A stretch of 9,187 nucleotides of DNA, taken from NCBI GenBank assembly GCA_025451425.1, contig JANWKK010000084.1, forward strand, positions 1 to 9,187. Direction: 5' to 3'. The notes beneath the pieces were generated by a model. The model had not been told where the DNA came from. It searched no databases and was given only the letters and a program-made list of their open reading frames with translations. Origin of the DNA: Gemmatimonadaceae bacterium. Its GTDB lineage: Bacteria; Gemmatimonadota; Gemmatimonadetes; Gemmatimonadales; Gemmatimonadaceae. The translations under genes and the position numbers were made by a program. Shown in pieces: positions 7,350 to 9,187 of this stretch (the first letter of the stretch is position 1; each line of letters opens with the position of its first letter).

Positions 7350-7367
7350 GCTGGTAGACGCGCCAGC
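7350..7367 (-). other. Small hairpin in the operon 5' leader
   Basis: GCTGG (7350-7354) and CCAGC (7363-7367) can form a 5-bp stem with an 8-nt loop within the roughly 115-nt untranslated leader predicted between the transcription start (about 7390) and ATG 7274. No U-tract follows and no riboswitch family is recognised. Confidence 0.25.
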
Positions 7368-7396
7368 GTTGAGCGTTTCGGCGTCAATACATCACG

Positions 7397-7425
7397 ATCC
7401 TATACATCGTATCGCGATGTGTCAA
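7397..7425 (-). promoter_or_regulatory. Sigma-70-type promoter of the exporter/redox operon
   Basis: On the minus strand there is a perfect TTGACA at 7425-7420, a 17-bp spacer (7419-7403) and TAGGAT as -10 at 7402-7397 (four of six consensus bases). The predicted start is near 7390, giving a leader of about 115 nt before ATG 7274. The layout is nearly identical to the padR promoter at 39-67: outside the central 5 bp of the dyad, only one base of the 29-bp promoter differs (the fourth base of the -10). Confidence 0.75.
7404..7420. promoter_or_regulatory. Putative PadR operator: second copy of ACATCG-N5-CGATGT
   Basis: Perfect 6-bp arms at 7404-7409 and 7415-7420, filling the spacer of the operon promoter and touching its -35. 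The 5-bp centre differs from the left-edge copy while the arms and flanks are conserved, as expected for a protein-binding dyad rather than a recent duplication. Occupancy would block RNA polymerase from both promoter elements. Confidence 0.65.
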
Positions 7426-7454
7426 GAGCCGCATGCCTCACTGCTACGGCTCTT
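7424..7454. repeat. 8-bp inverted repeat upstream of the operon promoter
   Basis: AAGAGCCG (7424-7431) and CGGCTCTT (7447-7454) are perfect complements separated by 15 nt. The left arm overlaps the outer two bases of the -35. It may be a binding site or a chance stem. No gene reads into it from either side, so a terminator role is unlikely. Confidence 0.35.
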
Positions 7455-7508
7455 TGCTGGAGGCTTGGTCGGCCCGGTGGCGGCGTGATCGTCGGGCGCG
7501 GCATACTG

Positions 7509-7542
7509 GTAAGCGACCGCTTACTAGTAAGTGCGGTCTTAC
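7509..7542. promoter_or_regulatory. Tandem dyads GTAAG-N6-CTTAC abutting the phosphatase start codon
   Basis: Two 16-bp inverted repeats share the form GTAAG-N6-CTTAC: 7509-7524 (arms extend to 7 bp, GTAAGCG/CGCTTAC) and 7527-7542. They are 2 bp apart, 18 bp centre to centre, and the junction itself forms a 12-bp palindrome, CTTACTAGTAAG (7520-7531). The second dyad ends one base before ATG 7543. The arrangement resembles tandem operators of TetR-type repressors, but no such regulator gene is in the window. The block leaves no room for a Shine-Dalgarno, and I cannot place a convincing -10/-35 pair. Confidence 0.6.
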
Positions 7543-8925
7543 ATGACCGCAGCCGACCTCCTTTCGTTTACCTTCGGCGTGCTCATCTGCGCGTTCGGCG
7601 CGGTCGCACTCGTCGTGCACTGGCTCCGCGCGGCGCGCAAAGATCGGCTGCTGCTCTGGATTGGCGCGTTCGCATGCGTCTACGGGCTGCGCGTGTTCTT
7701 CGAACAACCGCTCGGCGACGCCCTCGGCATCCCGCCGATCATGGCGCGCTCCGTCGCAAGCGGACTGAACGATGTGATCATTCTTCCGGCGCTCCTCTTC
7801 GCGAGGGAAATCTACGGCCCCGGGTGGAAGCGCTCGCTGCAATGGGTGATCGCGATCTCGTGGGTGTATCTGGCATGTGCGGTCGTGGCGAATGTCGCTG
7901 CGCGCGATCCGAATTACATGCCCGACCCCGCGCTGACCATCCTGGCGCCGGGCGCGATCTTCGTGTTCCTGTCCGGAGGGCTAGCCGGCTACCACCCGCC
8001 TCCGTTCCCTGAATGGCGCATTCTCGTCGGCGGCGTGGTGGCGTTCATCGCGTTCGTCGTGAACGAACACGCCGTCAACGACGGCGTGGTGCCGTGGACG
8101 TTTCGCGCCGAGCCACTCGGCGCTCTGCTGTCATTCGGATGTCTCGGCTACATCGCTCTTGCACGATCGCTGGCGCAGGGCCGGCAACTCGCATCGATCG
8201 AGCAGGAGATGGAGTCGGCGCGCCGCATTCAGCAGTCGATCCTGCCGCACGAGATTCCCTCCGTGCCTAGAGTGACCATCGTCGCGCGCTACCTCCCGCT
8301 TGCGGCCGTTGCCGGAGATTTTTATGACGTCAGTCGCCTCGGCGATCAGACACTTGCCGTGTTGATCGCCGACGTCTCCGGCCACGGCGTGCCGGCGGCG
8401 CTGATTGCGTCAATGGTGAAGGTGTCCTTTTCCGCGGAAGTGGCAAGAACCCACGATCCCGGCCGAGTACTCGAGGGAATGAATGTGACGCTTTGCGGCC
8501 TGCTCGAGCGATCGTACGTGACGGCGGCGTGCGCAGTGGTCGATGTCAGTGCTCACGTACTCCGCTACGCGGTAGCAGGCCATCCGCCGCCGTTCGTCGT
8601 CTCGCGGCGCGACGGCGCGGTCACCGCGCTCGACCAGCGCGGGATGTTCCTCGGCATCTTCCCATTTGCCACCTATTCGACCGGCGCGGCGCCGCTTGAT
8701 GGTGGCATCCGCGTAATCCTCTACACCGACGGCGTCACCGAAGCAGCCGCACCGGACAGCGATGACCTGTTCGGCGCCGACCGGTTCGCCGCATTTGCGG
8801 CGGACGAGCGGGCGCGCGGGCCGCGGGATTTCGTCGACACGCTTCTGTCTGCGCTGCGCAGCTTCACGCAACGTCATCCGCTGCCCCACGACGATGTGAC
8901 CGTCGTGGTGATCGACGTGGACTGA
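7543..8925 (+). CDS. Seven-transmembrane SpoIIE/RsbU-type PP2C serine phosphatase
   Basis: A 460-residue signalling protein. About seven hydrophobic segments lie in residues 6-210 (near 6-27, 36-53, 72-88, 99-120, 129-149, 159-175 and 191-209), an arrangement like 7TMR-DISM sensors. A short charged linker (about 213-235, ending ESARRIQQSILP) leads into a C-terminal PP2C domain. Metal-binding acidic residues are present: Asp259 in AGDFYD, Asp277 in ADVSGHG, Asp396 in YTDG, and Asp450/Asp451 in HDDVTVVVI. It should dephosphorylate a protein such as an anti-sigma antagonist when the membrane domain senses a signal; no partner (STAS protein, anti-sigma kinase or sigma factor) is encoded here. ATG 7543 is preferred; an in-frame GTG at 7531 would add four residues. 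Neither start has a visible Shine-Dalgarno. It is divergent from the exporter operon. The gene family is clear; the pathway is not. Confidence 0.9.
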   Translation: MTAADLLSFTFGVLICAFGAVALVVHWLRAARKDRLLLWIGAFACVYGLRVFFEQPLGDALGIPPIMARSVASGLNDVIILPALLFAREIYGPGWKRSLQWVIAISWVYLACAVVANVAARDPNYMPDPALTILAPGAIFVFLSGGLAGYHPPPFPEWRILVGGVVAFIAFVVNEHAVNDGVVPWTFRAEPLGALLSFGCLGYIALARSLAQGRQLASIEQEMESARRIQQSILPHEIPSVPRVTIVARYLPLAAVAGDFYDVSRLGDQTLAVLIADVSGHGVPAALIASMVKVSFSAEVARTHDPGRVLEGMNVTLCGLLERSYVTAACAVVDVSAHVLRYAVAGHPPPFVVSRRDGAVTALDQRGMFLGIFPFATYSTGAAPLDGGIRVILYTDGVTEAAAPDSDDLFGADRFAAFAADERARGPRDFVDTLLSALRSFTQRHPLPHDDVTVVVIDVD

Positions 8926-9058
8926 CTTGACTGGCCAAGAATCGCGAGCCTCTTCCTGAATGGCTCGATGAGCTTCTGGAACCGCGTGCCGTCCGCGGGT
9001 ACGCCCGCGATCGCGAACGCCAACCGCACGACGTTTCACGTCGAATAGCGCGTCGCTT
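8926..9058 (+). other. Region without a recognised gene between the phosphatase and the IS remnant
   Basis: The phosphatase frame stays open after its stop for 40 codons, to TAG 9046-9048, encoding among others NGSMSFWNRVPSAGTPAI; this could be the decayed C-terminus of an unidentified protein or chance. A 6-bp GC stem with a 4-nt loop (CGCGGG-TACG-CCCGCG, 8994-9009) has no following T-run, so it is not a standard terminator. Confidence 0.35.
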
Positions 9059-9060
9059 TA

Positions 9061-9187
9061 GCTAGAGCGTTTTCGATTTTCATGTAGTAACCGGGTAGCC
9101 GCAGTGTCGGACGTAGTTGGCGCACTCCTCGGGGATGAAGAGCGCGAGGGCTGCGGCCATCAACTCGCCCACGTGATCGAAGGTGCG
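9061..9187 (-). mobile_element. Right-edge IS630-like insertion sequence, 3' part
   Basis: Identified by the transposase C-terminus at 9080-9187. Outside its stop codon the sequence GCTAGAGCGTTTTCGATTTT (9061-9080) has the look of an IS terminal region, preceded by TA at 9059-9060, the dinucleotide targeted by IS630-family elements. The other end and any matching inverted repeat lie beyond the window, so the exact boundary is inferred. Confidence 0.45.
9080..9187 (-). CDS. IS630-family transposase, C-terminal fragment (runs off right edge)
   Basis: Reading from the right edge, 35 codons (RTFDHVGELMAAALALF, then PEECANYVRHCGY) end at TGA 9082-9080. The pattern with 'LF-PEEC-NY-RHCGY' just before the stop is typical of the C-terminus of IS630-family DDE transposases, in which a short helix with E-C-x-N-Y precedes a terminal GY; this is recalled family knowledge. 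No frameshift is visible in the piece present. The catalytic residues lie outside the window, so I cannot say whether the element is active. It ends about 155 bp from the phosphatase gene and faces it. Confidence 0.7.
   Translation of the reverse strand, partial: RTFDHVGELMAAALALFIPEECANYVRHCGYPVTT

Noticed and set aside
7389..7398. Third copy of the PadR-type site next to the operon promoter
   Set aside because: Only one half, ACATC, is present and the second half-site does not match at the 11-bp spacing.
8994..9009. Strong GC hairpin after the phosphatase gene as a terminator
   Set aside because: The stem has a TACG loop but no T-run on either strand, so it does not qualify as an intrinsic terminator.
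8968..9048. Small plus-strand gene starting at ATG 8968 (26 codons)
   Set aside because: There is no ribosome binding site or recognised product, and the frame is simply continuous with the phosphatase frame past its stop. It is listed only as possible debris.

Overview
The window comes from a GC-rich bacterial genome. A membrane-and-redox operon controlled by a PadR-type regulator, MacB-type permeases encoded apart from their ATPase, and a secreted 'SGRW' protein together suggest an Acidobacteriota-like (perhaps Vicinamibacteria) or similar Gram-negative soil lineage. This placement is inferred from gene content and style only.

About 7.4 kb is one compact minus-strand operon, read right to left. 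In order it encodes a small secreted beta-rich protein (6801-7274), a MacA/HlyD-type periplasmic adaptor (5725-6801), a MacB/LolD-type ABC ATPase (5033-5728), two different MacB/FtsX-type permeases (3797-5020 and 2568-3794), a membrane-anchored FMN-binding protein (2018-2575), a NosR/NapH-like polytopic 4Fe-4S protein (1143-2018) and an ApbE-type FMN transferase lipoprotein (85-1146). Every junction overlaps by 1-8 nt or is separated by 2-12 nt, so the genes are almost certainly co-transcribed and in part translationally coupled. Just beyond apbE, the left edge holds the first ten codons of a PadR-family regulator.

Both the operon and padR are preceded by minus-strand promoters of the same design: a perfect TTGACA, a 17-bp spacer and a TAGRAT -10, with the spacer filled by the same dyad ACATCG-N5-CGATGT. 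The simplest reading is that PadR represses itself and the operon by occupying the spacer. The padR transcript would be leaderless or nearly so.

The biological proposal is an exporter (adaptor, ATPase, two permeases) made together with an extracytosolic flavin electron-transfer module: a split NosR plus its flavinylating enzyme. No nos genes (nosZ, nosD, nosF, nosY, nosL) are visible. The module could pass electrons across the membrane to an exported compound, to the secreted protein or to a periplasmic partner.

Divergent from the operon, on the plus strand, lies a 7TM-SpoIIE/RsbU-type PP2C phosphatase gene (7543-8925). Two tandem 16-bp dyads, GTAAG-N6-CTTAC, sit directly against its start codon. 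Beyond it are about 150 bp without a recognisable gene, then the 3' end of an IS630-like transposase gene (9080-9187, minus strand) running off the right edge, so the right flank is insertion-sequence territory.
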